Source of the DNA: a virus
Strand: one strand, 5' to 3'
Length of the DNA stretch: 44,273 bases
IMG/VR virus record: IMGVR_UViG_3300024265_000102
Location: 1-44,273 of that record
The notes beneath the pieces were generated by a model. It saw nothing but the letters and a program-made list of their open reading frames with translations, was not told the DNA's origin and did no database searches. A program made the translations under genes and the position numbers. The stretch's first letter is position 1. Every line of letters begins with the position of its first letter. Below, one piece after another: positions 1 to 7,290 of this stretch.

Positions 1-67
1 ATTACCTGACCACGATTGCCACACCCCATACCCCCTACCTCGGTTGTGGAAATCGTGGTCAGGTAAT
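1..67. repeat. 17-bp inverted repeat at the left end
   Basis: Bases 1-17 are the exact reverse complement of 51-67, with a 33-base loop that itself holds a CCACA/TGTGG pair (19-23 and 45-49). The second copy of this region near the right end lacks bases 1-16 and instead continues an open gene. This makes the first 16 bases look like a fold-back assembly or read artefact rather than a real terminus. Confidence 0.8.
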
Positions 68-255
68 CCTAACGCCTTGATCAACCTTACGAAATTGTGG
101 ACATGGTCACTATCGTAGTATTCCAGGAGATAAGCATTATAAGGGAGGTCGGGTAATTTGGGCTTAACCTTGGGTTTAGCCTTGGGCTTAAAGATGATGC
201 ACAAAACGAATATGATCGCTACGGCTAAAAATATAGAACCAACTTGATTATTCAT
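1..255 (-). CDS. Membrane-anchored small protein, N-terminal part (gene crosses the junction)
   Basis: The ATG lies at 255-253 with AGGAACAGG just upstream. The protein begins MNNQVGSIFLAVAIIFVLCI, a single hydrophobic helix, followed by a K/P-rich linker (FKPKAKPKVKPK) and a soluble domain. From base 17 the frame should jump to 44147 and continue to the stop at 43946. This gives one 146-residue protein of type N-in/C-out or signal-anchor topology. The last residues encoded by bases 16-1 are artefactual. I do not recognise the family. It follows the 43669-43941 membrane protein gene in the circular map and belongs to the minus-strand early block. Confidence 0.75.
   Translation of the reverse strand, partial: MNNQVGSIFLAVAIIFVLCIIFKPKAKPKVKPKLPDLPYNAYLLEYYDSDHVHNFVRLIKALGLPDHDFHNRGRGYGVWQSWSGN
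17..142 (+). repeat. Left copy of the 126-bp terminal direct repeat
   Basis: This segment is identical to 44148-44273. Such an exact overlap at both ends of a contig is the usual sign of a circular or circularly permuted phage genome that was linearised during assembly. A true short terminal repeat is possible but less likely, because a single gene reads through it. Confidence 0.9.
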
Positions 256-273
256 AATCCTGTTCCTCTGTGT

Positions 274-296
274 TTACTGTTTTACTGGGTTAACTG
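274..296 (-). promoter_or_regulatory. Repeated leader element, copy 1
   Basis: On the minus strand this reads CAGTTAACCCAGT followed by AAAACAGTAA. It lies about 20 bases upstream of the ATG at 255. A near-identical element lies at 993-1014 upstream of the next minus-strand gene. Its role could be an operator, a phage-specific promoter or an mRNA leader element. Only the repetition is seen directly. Confidence 0.5.
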
Positions 297-363
297 TTAT
301 GGTTGCCGGTTACGTTGTCCGGCGCTCAAGTTATAGTGAGCCGCTTATCGCTGGGGAGCGAGC

Positions 364-963
364 TTAAACTAATTCAGCAAACAATTTAGTGAGTTTATCG
401 TCGTCTAGCTTGTCAACGCCGCTTAGGGCTTTAACGCCGTACTTGGCCATAAGCTCTTTAGCTTCGTCACGACCGGTTTCTTTGGCATAAGCTTTAAGAG
501 CAGTCTTTACAGCATCAATACTTGGCACATCATCGCCTAAATCATCGTCATCTTCAAGGTCGTCTTCAAGATCATCTTCTGGCTCATCAGATGCAGCGGT
601 GGTCACCGGCCCGGCTTGCCAAATGGTAATAATGTCGTCGTATTGGTCTTGCTCGACCTTGCTCATAGTGCGGCCTAATGTAGTGGCGACATCAACACCT
701 GCTTCTGTGAGAACCGCCATAGTGAATTCTTCACCGTGGTCTTTCTTACTGGCTTTGGCGGCGGTTTTAAAATCGGCTAAAGTTGTACCTGAGTCAGGTG
801 TATTTTGATCATCAACCGCAGTACTCGATTTACCTTGGCTTGGTGTGGATTTGGGTGTTTCAGCGGGGGCATCATCACCCGTGATAATCAATTTATTTAG
901 CTGGTTAATCAGACTGGCGTTAGCGGGAGTCAATTCTACTTGGTAATTCACATAATTGGTCAT
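364..963 (-). CDS. Acidic phage protein with C-terminal helical domain, function unknown
   Basis: The protein has 199 residues, and the ATG at 963 is preceded by AAGGA. The middle (about 130-147) is a run of Asp/Glu. The N-terminal third contains a P/S/T-rich linker. The C-terminal 45 residues (ALKAYAKETGRDEAKELMAK and onward to FAELV) resemble the short helical tail found on several phage DNA-binding and recombination proteins; that resemblance is from memory and is weak. It is the last gene of the minus-strand block in circular order, divergent from the HTH and primase genes. A role in DNA metabolism is a guess from context only. Confidence 0.7.
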   Translation of the reverse strand: MTNYVNYQVELTPANASLINQLNKLIITGDDAPAETPKSTPSQGKSSTAVDDQNTPDSGTTLADFKTAAKASKKDHGEEFTMAVLTEAGVDVATTLGRTMSKVEQDQYDDIITIWQAGPVTTAASDEPEDDLEDDLEDDDDLGDDVPSIDAVKTALKAYAKETGRDEAKELMAKYGVKALSGVDKLDDDKLTKLFAELV

Positions 964-992
964 TGGTCGTTCCTTATTAAGAATTAGTAAAC

Positions 993-1014
993 TTACTGTT
1001 TAACTGGGTAACTG
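993..1014 (-). promoter_or_regulatory. Repeated leader element, copy 2
   Basis: On the minus strand this reads CAGTTACCCAGTT followed by AAACAGTAA. It differs from 274-296 by one missing A and one A/T change. It lies about 30 bases upstream of the ATG at 963. The rest of 964-1158 is the divergent intergenic region between the minus-strand and plus-strand early blocks. Confidence 0.5.
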
Positions 1015-1096
1015 ATTAGCAGTATCGGCCAGTGGGAGACATTTTGCCTGTGTAAATTGTAAAAAGCAACCTTTTATTTTAATTATAATTGTTAAC

Positions 1097-1125
1097 TTTA
1101 CATTAGGTGTAACTAAAGGCACAAT
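1097..1125 (+). promoter_or_regulatory. Candidate sigma70-type promoter for the primase operon
   Basis: TTTACA (1097-1102), a 17-base spacer and CACAAT (1120-1125) lie 34 bases upstream of the HTH gene. The -35 is good and the -10 is weak. A GTTAAC palindrome and a TGTAACTA string overlap it. TGTAACTA recurs in the repeat region after the primase gene, so the HTH protein may bind here; that is an inference. Confidence 0.4.
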
Positions 1126-1158
1126 GCAGCACAATTCAATAAACAGTAAGGCCGGGAA

Positions 1159-1392
1159 ATGTTAGAATACTTTAAAAAGGAGTTAGTAACCCTCCAACGG
1201 GAACGACTCAATGAATTAATTGAGCAAGCCGATGGGGTTAACTATTTGGCTAAAATGCTAAATATCCATTACACCACTATTAAAGGGTGGGTGACACGCG
1301 GACGTATAAGTAAGAAAGGCGCAAGAATGGTAGAAGCTAATAAAGCATTAGGGGAATTCTTTAAAGCTAAGTACCTACGACCTGACTTATAA
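1159..1392 (+). CDS. Small helix-turn-helix DNA-binding protein (Cro/YdaS-like)
   Basis: The protein has 77 residues. The central part (about 27-50, GVNYLAKMLNIHYTTIKGW) is a typical helix-turn-helix with the second helix TTIKGWV. The protein ends in LRPDL, a common ending in Cro/YdaS-type regulators. It is the first gene of the plus-strand operon and lies 24 bases before the primase-helicase gene. It probably regulates the divergent early promoters around 1000-1150. No lysogeny genes accompany it, so it is better seen as an early-gene regulator than as part of a lysis-lysogeny switch. Confidence 0.75.
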   Translation: MLEYFKKELVTLQRERLNELIEQADGVNYLAKMLNIHYTTIKGWVTRGRISKKGARMVEANKALGEFFKAKYLRPDL

Positions 1393-1416
1393 TTATAACG
1401 ACGAAGGATTTACCCT

Positions 1417-3948
1417 ATGATTGTAGATAAAGAGCAATTACGCCCTTATATTGATCAAAACGCTGATTTAATACCCCTCCACGTATGGAACAAGCAAACC
1501 ACAGACAAAAAAGGTAAAGTACAAAAACGCGGCAAGACACCACTCAGAGCAGATTGGACACAGTCCCCCAAGAATACTAAACAAACGTTAGAGCTCGCTA
1601 AGAAGAGTTATAACGTGGGTTATCGTATAGGCGACGAAGATCTTATAATCGACATTGACCATCGTAACTTTAAAGACGGTGAAGACTCATTAGCAGACTT
1701 ATGTGAGTTCTTGGGTGTTGATGATTTAGCTGAAACTTGCCCCACGGTTGTCACAGGTAGTGGTGGGTTCCATTACTATTTACGCAAGCCAAAAGGGATT
1801 AAGATTAGGGAGACTATTGACCGCTTCCCCGGTATTGAGTTTAAGACCAAGGGGCGTCAGGTTGTCACCGCTGGTAGTAAACACCCTAATGGTAATATGT
1901 ACGAGTGGGATGACTTCAGCCCCGAATTAGGCAAGCAACCCAATGCTCATGCTAATCTTATCGCACTGTTAGAATACGTAGCACCAGAAAACCAAGTAGG
2001 TACAGGTACTATTAATGGGGATCAGTTGTGGCGCTTACTTGAGCAATTACCCATAGAACAATTTAACAACAACGACCCTTGGTTCAAGGTTATGTGCGCG
2101 GCGCATCATGGTACGGCGGGCTTAGGTATTGAAGAATTCCTGGAGTGGTCGTTAGACGGCACAGGTTACGAGGATGATGAGCATCTTATCCGTTGTCGTT
2201 GGACTAGCCTAAGTGATAAGCCTGTTAGTGTAACGGTTAATAGTTTATACAAAGAAGTGTTAACCCACGGTGGAGACACGGGCGTAATTACGGCCAAAGA
2301 AGATTTTGAAGGGGTTAACGATTTCGCTGATGAGGACGATATTGACGATGACTTTGATGATGTGGTATCAGAACCTGAAGTTAAAGAGTCGTATCGGTCA
2401 GGTGTGGCGATACAATTAGCCCAGTGCCTTTCCCCTAGCTCCAGTGAAGAAGATATAATCAAGGCTATCCGCGCGGCGTTACAAGCGGGTACGATAGAAC
2501 AGGTTAAGTCGCTCAAACTCATACAAGATAATATGAAGATAAACAAGGGGGATCTTAACGAAATTATCAAACAGATTAAAGAACAGATTGTAGAAGACCT
2601 TGGCCGCATACTAGCAGAAAAGACTCTAGACATGTCGTTCTATAAAGGTAAGGGGCTTGTGTTCACTAGCAATGGCCAGTTCTGGGCATATAACGGAACG
2701 TTCTGGACACCCATCACCAAGCAATACGTAGGCAAGCAAATAACCAATGTTCTAGACAAGCTCCGTAAGAAGATAGATGTTAAGGTTAAAGAAAACGCAT
2801 TGGTGAACGAGGCCATTGGTATTATGGAGCGCATTGTGGCCACACGTGATGATGTCCTCCGCCTAAGAGATCGCCCACACCCTGTTATTAATTGTAAGAA
2901 TGGGGAATTGTGGATTAAGAAAGACGGGACTAGCGTTCTACGCCCACATCGCCCACAAAGTTACTTACTACAGTTATTAGGCGCTGAATATTCCCCCGGT
3001 AGCGAATGCCCGTTGTTCGATAAATCTATCCGCCAGATATTCGCCAGTTACGACGACTGTGAAGATATCGTCCGCCATTTTGAGGAGTACATGGGGTTCG
3101 TATTGCACCCAGATAAACGCCCCGCTAAGTGGTTCCTGTTCAAAGGGCCGGGCGGCGATGGTAAGACTACTCTTATGAAAATCTTATGTGGTATCTTAGG
3201 GGATTCAGTATTACCGGCTTCCATAGAAAGGTTTAAAGGCGGTAGTGGTGGAGATAACCATGCTACGGAGACTCTCCCCGGCAAGCTATTAATTTACGAT
3301 GATGATCTGAATCGCAATGCTATATTACCAGACGGTACGCTTAAACAGTTGAGTGAAGATGGCGAGTTAACCGCTAACCCCAAGGGGGTAACGGCGTTTA
3401 AGTTTAAAAAGGTGTGTACCGTTACCTTACTGAGCAATGGCTACCCCAAAACAAGAGACCTAACAAGGGGGTTTAGGCGGCGTGCAATGGTTATACCATT
3501 TAACCGTGCATTCCATATTGAAGGGGCTATTTTAGACCTAGCCGACCAAATTATTAAAAAGGAAATAGCAGGGGTGTTAAATAGGGCATTGCAAGGGTTG
3601 CAACGGTTGAGAGCGAGGGGGGATTTTAGAGAACCCAAAAGCTGTGAGTATGCTAAGAATGTTTGGATTAGTGAAAGTAACGCCGTCGCGCTGTTCTGTA
3701 AAGAATGTGTACAGATAACCAAAGCCCATAAGGACACGGCTAGTCTGAATGAGGCTTATGTCCATTATACCAATTGGTGTATTTTGTATGGTATAACCAA
3801 GGTGGATACTAAACAACAATTTAGGGGGACTATGGAAGATATGGACATTTGGTACGGCAAACTGGGTGGGAACAAGAGCGGCTTCCGTGGAGTTAAGCTA
3901 ATTGAAGAACCAATTGACGAGTTTGATGATATCGAGGATTTTGATTGA
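1417..3948 (+). CDS. Bifunctional primase / SF3 replicative helicase
   Basis: The protein has 843 residues. Residues 1-200 look like a primase-polymerase domain: catalytic acidic motif DIDHR at about 79-83, the GSGGFHYY strand, and QVVTAGSKHPNG. A PriCT-like segment (about 205-275) and an acidic linker follow. The C-terminal half is a D5/P4-type superfamily 3 helicase with Walker A GPGGDGKTT (about 576-584), Walker B LLIYDDD (about 624-630), sensor segment TVTLLSNGYP and arginine-finger region FRRRAMVIPF. Such fused proteins open the origin, unwind and prime DNA in P4-like plasmids and phages. The start is supported by GAAGGA upstream. The AT-rich repeat region directly after it may be its origin. 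Confidence 0.93.
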   Translation: MIVDKEQLRPYIDQNADLIPLHVWNKQTTDKKGKVQKRGKTPLRADWTQSPKNTKQTLELAKKSYNVGYRIGDEDLIIDIDHRNFKDGEDSLADLCEFLGVDDLAETCPTVVTGSGGFHYYLRKPKGIKIRETIDRFPGIEFKTKGRQVVTAGSKHPNGNMYEWDDFSPELGKQPNAHANLIALLEYVAPENQVGTGTINGDQLWRLLEQLPIEQFNNNDPWFKVMCAAHHGTAGLGIEEFLEWSLDGTGYEDDEHLIRCRWTSLSDKPVSVTVNSLYKEVLTHGGDTGVITAKEDFEGVNDFADEDDIDDDFDDVVSEPEVKESYRSGVAIQLAQCLSPSSSEEDIIKAIRAALQAGTIEQVKSLKLIQDNMKINKGDLNEIIKQIKEQIVEDLGRILAEKTLDMSFYKGKGLVFTSNGQFWAYNGTFWTPITKQYVGKQITNVLDKLRKKIDVKVKENALVNEAIGIMERIVATRDDVLRLRDRPHPVINCKNGELWIKKDGTSVLRPHRPQSYLLQLLGAEYSPGSECPLFDKSIRQIFASYDDCEDIVRHFEEYMGFVLHPDKRPAKWFLFKGPGGDGKTTLMKILCGILGDSVLPASIERFKGGSGGDNHATETLPGKLLIYDDDLNRNAILPDGTLKQLSEDGELTANPKGVTAFKFKKVCTVTLLSNGYPKTRDLTRGFRRRAMVIPFNRAFHIEGAILDLADQIIKKEIAGVLNRALQGLQRLRARGDFREPKSCEYAKNVWISESNAVALFCKECVQITKAHKDTASLNEAYVHYTNWCILYGITKVDTKQQFRGTMEDMDIWYGKLGGNKSGFRGVKLIEEPIDEFDDIEDFD

Positions 3949-3973
3949 ATTTGGTGGGTCGTTTGGATTTATG

Positions 3974-4123
3974 GTAACTTTTGTAACATTTGTAACTATT
4001 TGGTCTAAAAAGGTTATAAAAGTTAAGTAATTATAAAAATCCTTATTACACTGTTTAAAGTACGTATAATTTGAATTTATATAAAGGCTTATAGGTCTAA
4101 AAAGGTAACATTTGTAACCTTTT
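3974..4123. repeat. AT-rich iteron-like repeats; candidate replication origin or operator
   Basis: GTAAC occurs at 3974, 3983 and 3992, and again at 4105 and 4114, each time 9 bases apart. The 13-mer GGTCTAAAAAGGT occurs at 4002-4014 and 4094-4106. Bases 4100-4110 and 4113-4123 form an 11-bp inverted repeat with one mismatch (AAAAGGTAACA / TGTAACCTTTT). Very AT-rich DNA lies between the two clusters, including TATAAT at 4065-4070, a possible -10 for the next gene. The position right behind a primase-helicase gene fits an origin. An operator cluster for the HTH protein is the alternative. The whole intergenic stretch is 3949-4153. Confidence 0.5.
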
Positions 4124-4153
4124 GGCAAACAGCAAATAAAACTGGAGATTAAA

Positions 4154-4501
4154 ATGATTATCTGTGATTATTGTGGTGATAAAGCAACATACGAGGATTC
4201 TTCTGTAATTTACGGGAGGAGTTACGGCATGGTGTATATTTGCAAGTGTGTAGAAGGGTGGGCTTATGTTGGTGTCCACAAAGGAACAAATAAACCGTTA
4301 GGGAGATTAGCAGATAAAACATTGCGGGAAATGAAGAAAAAGGCCCACTCGGTTTTTGACCCAATGTGGAAGTCTGGGGGATTGAGCCGCAAGCAAGCGT
4401 ATTCTTGGCTCGCTGACAAGCTAAGTATCAAAGGTAAGGATTGTCATATAGGGATGTTTGATTGTGCACAGTGTACTAAAGTTATGAGGATATGTCAATG
4501 A
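4154..4501 (+). CDS. Zinc-finger protein, DUF3268-like
   Basis: The protein has 115 residues. It starts with CDYCG (residues 4-8), then SSVIYGRSYG, an ICKC pair, YVGVHKGTNKPLGRLAD and, near the end, KDCHIGMFDCAQC. This order matches the zinc-finger-containing DUF3268 family known from many phages and prophages, by memory of the family. GGAGAT lies upstream of the ATG. The function is unknown; nucleic-acid binding is the usual guess. The stop overlaps the next gene by ATGA. Confidence 0.8.
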   Translation: MIICDYCGDKATYEDSSVIYGRSYGMVYICKCVEGWAYVGVHKGTNKPLGRLADKTLREMKKKAHSVFDPMWKSGGLSRKQAYSWLADKLSIKGKDCHIGMFDCAQCTKVMRICQ

Positions 4502-4819
4502 AAGATTTAAATTGGGAAGATATCGACGATAAACACACCCGAGCAAAGATCCACGGGGGGCTGGTTAGTCAAAACCTATACACTGGTTTATGATCACGAG
4601 CTTCGTCCGTTAGACACCGTCTTGGCCGCCATGGTCTTTGTCCCTGATCACTACCACCGGTGGGGAAGGGAGGAACAAAAGTTTGTGACGGTTAGTTCGA
4701 GCCTGTACGAGGCAACTGTGCACTGTAGTATGTGCAAATACTCTTATCGAGATGAGGGTGATATTGATGACAAAGAAAGACCAGGATTAATGGCCCATAT
4801 TTGCGAGGACTGGAAATGA
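4498..4819 (+). CDS. Hypothetical protein broken by an extra base in a G6 run
   Basis: The ATG at 4498 overlaps the previous stop (ATGA). The frame MKDLNWEDIDDKHTRAKIHG stops at 4593. With one G fewer in the run 4555-4560 it continues as GWLVKTYTLVYDHELRPLD into the frame that ends at 4819, about 106 residues in all. The distal stop overlaps the next ATG (4816) by ATGA, which supports the joined frame. The product has Cys pair CSMC and a His-rich stretch (DHYHRW); no family is recognised. The break is either a sequencing error, a real inactivation or +1 slippage. Confidence 0.65.
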
Positions 4820-5073
4820 CTGTCTACGTAGATAAACCAATACATAAATACCGTAGGATGATTATGTGTCATATGATGGCAGACTCCATTGAGGAGCTAC
4901 ACGAGATGGCCGATAAGATAGGTATTAATCGTAAATGGTTCCAACCTAAAAGTTCACCTCATTATGATGTTTGTACTTCTAAGCGGAAGTTAGCTATAAT
5001 GAACGGAGCGGAAGAAGCTGATCGTAATAAGATAGTTATGTTGATAAAATATTATAGAGGGTTGAAATCATGA
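4816..5073 (+). CDS. DUF4031-like small protein
   Basis: The protein has 85 residues starting at the ATG overlapping the previous stop; an upstream GTG/ATG-type start at 4801 is less likely. The pattern MTVYVDKP, HMMADSIEELHEMADKIGI, WFQ, SSPHYDV, SKRKLAIMNGA matches the DUF4031 family from memory, a short conserved protein of phages and bacteria without known function. It belongs to the chain of overlapping small genes in the early block. Confidence 0.7.
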   Translation: MTVYVDKPIHKYRRMIMCHMMADSIEELHEMADKIGINRKWFQPKSSPHYDVCTSKRKLAIMNGAEEADRNKIVMLIKYYRGLKS

Positions 5074-5474
5074 CAGAAGCAGATTACATACGGGTACAGA
5101 ACATAGCCTATCTCAATGTGGCTAGACAAGCATTATCCGAGGCAATGGTCACAGAGGACCGTTACAACAATAGTATTACTGAGGAGTTTATTCAGGCCAG
5201 GAAAACGATAACTTTGTTACATACACAACTGTTACACGATGAGATAGAGCGTAATGAGGTAACGCTACCTGAACCCGCGCCACATTACAAGTTAGAAAGG
5301 ACTACTTATCACCTACAGATGGGAACAAGAATGGAACAGGGGACACTCTCACTCGGGATATACCCGACCATAGAAGGAGTAAATAAAGCTAAGGAGATGG
5401 ATAGTAGGTGTATGGCTCCCGGTATGAGTATTTCGTACAGTACAACCCTTGTTGGGCCTACCCATGAAAAATAA
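5070..5474 (+). CDS. Hypothetical protein
   Basis: The protein has 134 residues, with its ATG in an ATGA overlap and GAGGG upstream. The N-terminal 75 residues are predicted helical (ARQALSEAM, EFIQARKTITLLHTQLLHDEIERNE). The rest is polar and mixed, ending in GPTHEK. I do not recognise a family. The gene overlaps the exonuclease gene start by 11 bases and probably shares its transcript. Confidence 0.6.
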   Translation: MTEADYIRVQNIAYLNVARQALSEAMVTEDRYNNSITEEFIQARKTITLLHTQLLHDEIERNEVTLPEPAPHYKLERTTYHLQMGTRMEQGTLSLGIYPTIEGVNKAKEMDSRCMAPGMSISYSTTLVGPTHEK

Positions 5475-6006
5475 ACTAAGACACGCAATGATCGATCTTG
5501 AAACACTAGATACCATCCCATCAGCAAAGATTGTGAGTATTGGGGCGGTGATCTTTGACCCTAGATACGGTAAAATCAGCGATGATAAGTTCTACACCTT
5601 AGTTGATATAAACGCCCAGCCAGAAAGGACTCACAGTAAAGACACTTTGGAATGGTGGAATAAACAACCTACTAACGTGCAGAAGCAGTTAAAAGGTACG
5701 ACTAGCTTAGAGGATGCACTGGAAGACCTGGCCTTCTACCTACCCAAGGATTGTAAAGTTTGGGGTAACGGCGCTACCTTTGATATATCCATGCTTGAGG
5801 ACGCTTACCGACAACTAGGCATAGAGATACCTTGGAAGTTCTGGAACGTTAGAGATTGTCGCACTGTTCTTGATATGCATGAGTCTAGCCGTGGTGGATT
5901 TAATAAGAAGAGCGGAGGTACTTTACACAACGCCTTAGATGATGCACACTACCAAGCTCAATACATCAACATGATGTGGCGTAAACTACTTAAAACAGTA
6001 AACTAG
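5464..6006 (+). CDS. DEDD 3'-5' exonuclease (RNase T / DnaQ-like fold)
   Basis: The protein has 180 residues from the ATG at 5464; earlier non-ATG starts are less likely, and a second ATG at 5488 is possible. Motif I is MIDLETL, motif II lies in WGNGATFDISMLEDA, and motif III is HNALDDAHYQA with the conserved His and Asp. The spacing fits the compact phage/bacterial 3'-5' exoribonuclease group near Rv2179c and T4 DexA. It could trim RNA or single-stranded DNA. It sits among early genes, consistent with nucleotide salvage or replication support. Confidence 0.85.
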   Translation: MKNKLRHAMIDLETLDTIPSAKIVSIGAVIFDPRYGKISDDKFYTLVDINAQPERTHSKDTLEWWNKQPTNVQKQLKGTTSLEDALEDLAFYLPKDCKVWGNGATFDISMLEDAYRQLGIEIPWKFWNVRDCRTVLDMHESSRGGFNKKSGGTLHNALDDAHYQAQYINMMWRKLLKTVN

Positions 6007-6016
6007 GAGAAAAGGT

Positions 6017-6217
6017 ATGTCAGCCGTCATTTGTACACATTGCTCAATAGGGTTAGCGTCACCTACCGTACGTGAACGTATAACTCAAGACTTTTCGTGT
6101 TGGAATTGCCTCACCGCCATGCCTGAACATGTTGGGGATGATAATGTCGGGGAAGCAATATTAGAATTGCTAGATAGGCTTGAATATATAGAGCAAATGC
6201 TCAATATACAAATCTAA
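6017..6217 (+). CDS. Small zinc-ribbon-like protein
   Basis: The protein has 66 residues and a strong AGGAG. Two Cys pairs (CTHC at 6-9, CWNC at 28-31) suggest one zinc site. The C-terminal half (EAILELLDRLEYIEQMLNI) is an amphipathic helix fit for dimerisation. Family and function are unknown. Confidence 0.6.
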   Translation: MSAVICTHCSIGLASPTVRERITQDFSCWNCLTAMPEHVGDDNVGEAILELLDRLEYIEQMLNIQI

Positions 6218-6249
6218 CATTAACTAGTACTCGGATTAGGAAGTGAGCC

Positions 6250-6444
6250 ATGAAACAATACACTCTACAAGATATCAAAGATGCATATGAAGACGGGTAT
6301 TACGAAGGTGCCGGGGACGACGCTTGGTACAATGACCACGATTCTAGCGATGATTCAACACTTAATTCCGATGCGATGGTGAATGACCCTAGGGATAAGT
6401 TTATAGCCGAATTACTTAAAAGGAATGCAAATCATGTTAATTAA
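6250..6444 (+). CDS. Small acidic hypothetical protein
   Basis: The protein has 64 residues and AGGAAG upstream. It is highly acidic (YEDGYYEGAGDDAWYNDHDSS). Such small acidic early phage proteins often bind and inhibit host factors, but nothing here identifies a target. Its end overlaps the start of the next small gene. Confidence 0.55.
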   Translation: MKQYTLQDIKDAYEDGYYEGAGDDAWYNDHDSSDDSTLNSDAMVNDPRDKFIAELLKRNANHVN

Positions 6445-6577
6445 TATATTAGTAGCTGCGGTAGCCGTACTTGCTTGTGACGGCATGGGCATTATTGATA
6501 AAGGTGATCCGGTAGGTGTACTTATCGGGTTAGTCGCTATATTCGTTTACCGGGGAATGGTTAAGGAAACCAAATGA
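6434..6577 (+). CDS. 47-residue two-helix membrane protein
   Basis: A short frame starts at ATG 6434 inside the end of the previous gene and stops in an ATGA overlap with the gene at 6574. It encodes MLINILVAAVAVLACDG, a loop with DKGDPV, then GVLIGLVAIFVYRG and a basic tail. Two hydrophobic helices suggest an inner-membrane hairpin. The overlaps on both sides match the style of the neighbours and argue that it is real. No family is recognised. Confidence 0.6.
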   Translation: MLINILVAAVAVLACDGMGIIDKGDPVGVLIGLVAIFVYRGMVKETK

Positions 6578-6831
6578 AAAATTACATCATGTGTGATTAT
6601 TGCCCAAACTTGGTTGACGAAGAAGATACAGCGTGTAGTCATTGTGGGAGGCCTATGTACACGGATAATCCCCTGATTAAGGTATGTAATCAAGTAGGTA
6701 TCCCAGTTACGATGGTTCAGAACAATAAGGTATGTCCGATTGTTAGAATACAGATCACAGCTGAAGGGCTTGATATTGACTACTTAGAACCGGGGCAAAT
6801 CGTACCCCACACTACAGAGGTTACGCACTAA
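6574..6831 (+). CDS. Small protein with N-terminal zinc ribbon
   Basis: The protein has 85 residues. CDYC (7-10) and CSHC (20-23) form a four-Cys knuckle, followed by a beta-rich domain (VPVTMVQNN, ICPIVRIQITAEGLDIDYL-like strands). It overlaps the genes on both sides by 4 bases and 1 base. The function is unknown; a protein- or nucleic-acid-binding adaptor is plausible. Confidence 0.6.
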   Translation: MKNYIMCDYCPNLVDEEDTACSHCGRPMYTDNPLIKVCNQVGIPVTMVQNNKVCPIVRIQITAEGLDIDYLEPGQIVPHTTEVTH

Positions 6832-7070
6832 TGATAGTATACAACGGTAGTAAAAGAGAAGTCACGCTAGGTGATGAAGTTATCCCGTTCTTTTGTGGAG
6901 AAGTCCTAACTGAAGAGGCTGCGGTATTGCTCCATTTTAAATCGGGCGGGTATACCTTGCAAGACGCATACACCATGATAATGATAATGAAACTGCAACG
7001 GGATGCAATGTTGGCGAGTCGTGCCGTTAAGCCTAAGTATATTTCTAAACACCCAGGAGGTCCATACTAA
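6831..7070 (+). CDS. Hypothetical protein
   Basis: The protein has 79 residues. The start codon shares a base with the previous stop (TAATG), so translation is probably coupled. It is beta-rich at the N-terminus (IVYNGSKREVTLGDEVIPFF) and helical with several Met at the C-terminus. No family is recognised. Confidence 0.55.
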   Translation: MIVYNGSKREVTLGDEVIPFFCGEVLTEEAAVLLHFKSGGYTLQDAYTMIMIMKLQRDAMLASRAVKPKYISKHPGGPY

Positions 7071-7279
7071 TGACTGATAAACTCGTAACAACACAGTTAA
7101 CGAGTAAACACCTGAAGTTCCACATTATCCTATCTAGGTTCTTTATATACGGCGGAATATTGGGTATACTTGTTTACAGGGACGAAACTGATATGGTAGG
7201 TTGGTTCAGCTTAACTACTCTTTACGGGATTTGTCATTTGATTGTGACTAGGATGCGTATTTGGTGGAATCATAAATGA
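7070..7279 (+). CDS. Small two-helix membrane protein
   Basis: The protein has 69 residues. AGGAGG precedes the ATG, and the start overlaps the previous stop (TAATG). Hydrophobic segments lie at about 18-36 (HIILSRFFIYGGILGILVY) and 43-60 (VGWFSLTTLYGICHLIV), with a basic C-terminus, so an inner-membrane hairpin is likely. The function is unknown. Confidence 0.6.
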   Translation: MTDKLVTTQLTSKHLKFHIILSRFFIYGGILGILVYRDETDMVGWFSLTTLYGICHLIVTRMRIWWNHK

Positions 7280-7290
7280 GGAGAATTACT

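Noticed and set aside
332-340. Nine bases identical to the core CTCACTATA of the T7 promoter (minus strand)
   Set aside because: Only this core matches, the flanks do not, no single-subunit RNA polymerase gene is visible, and a 9-base match is expected by chance at this genome size.
1159-1392. HTH protein as a sign of a temperate phage
   Set aside because: There is no integrase, CI-like repressor or attachment site in the window; a lone Cro-like protein is common in lytic phages.
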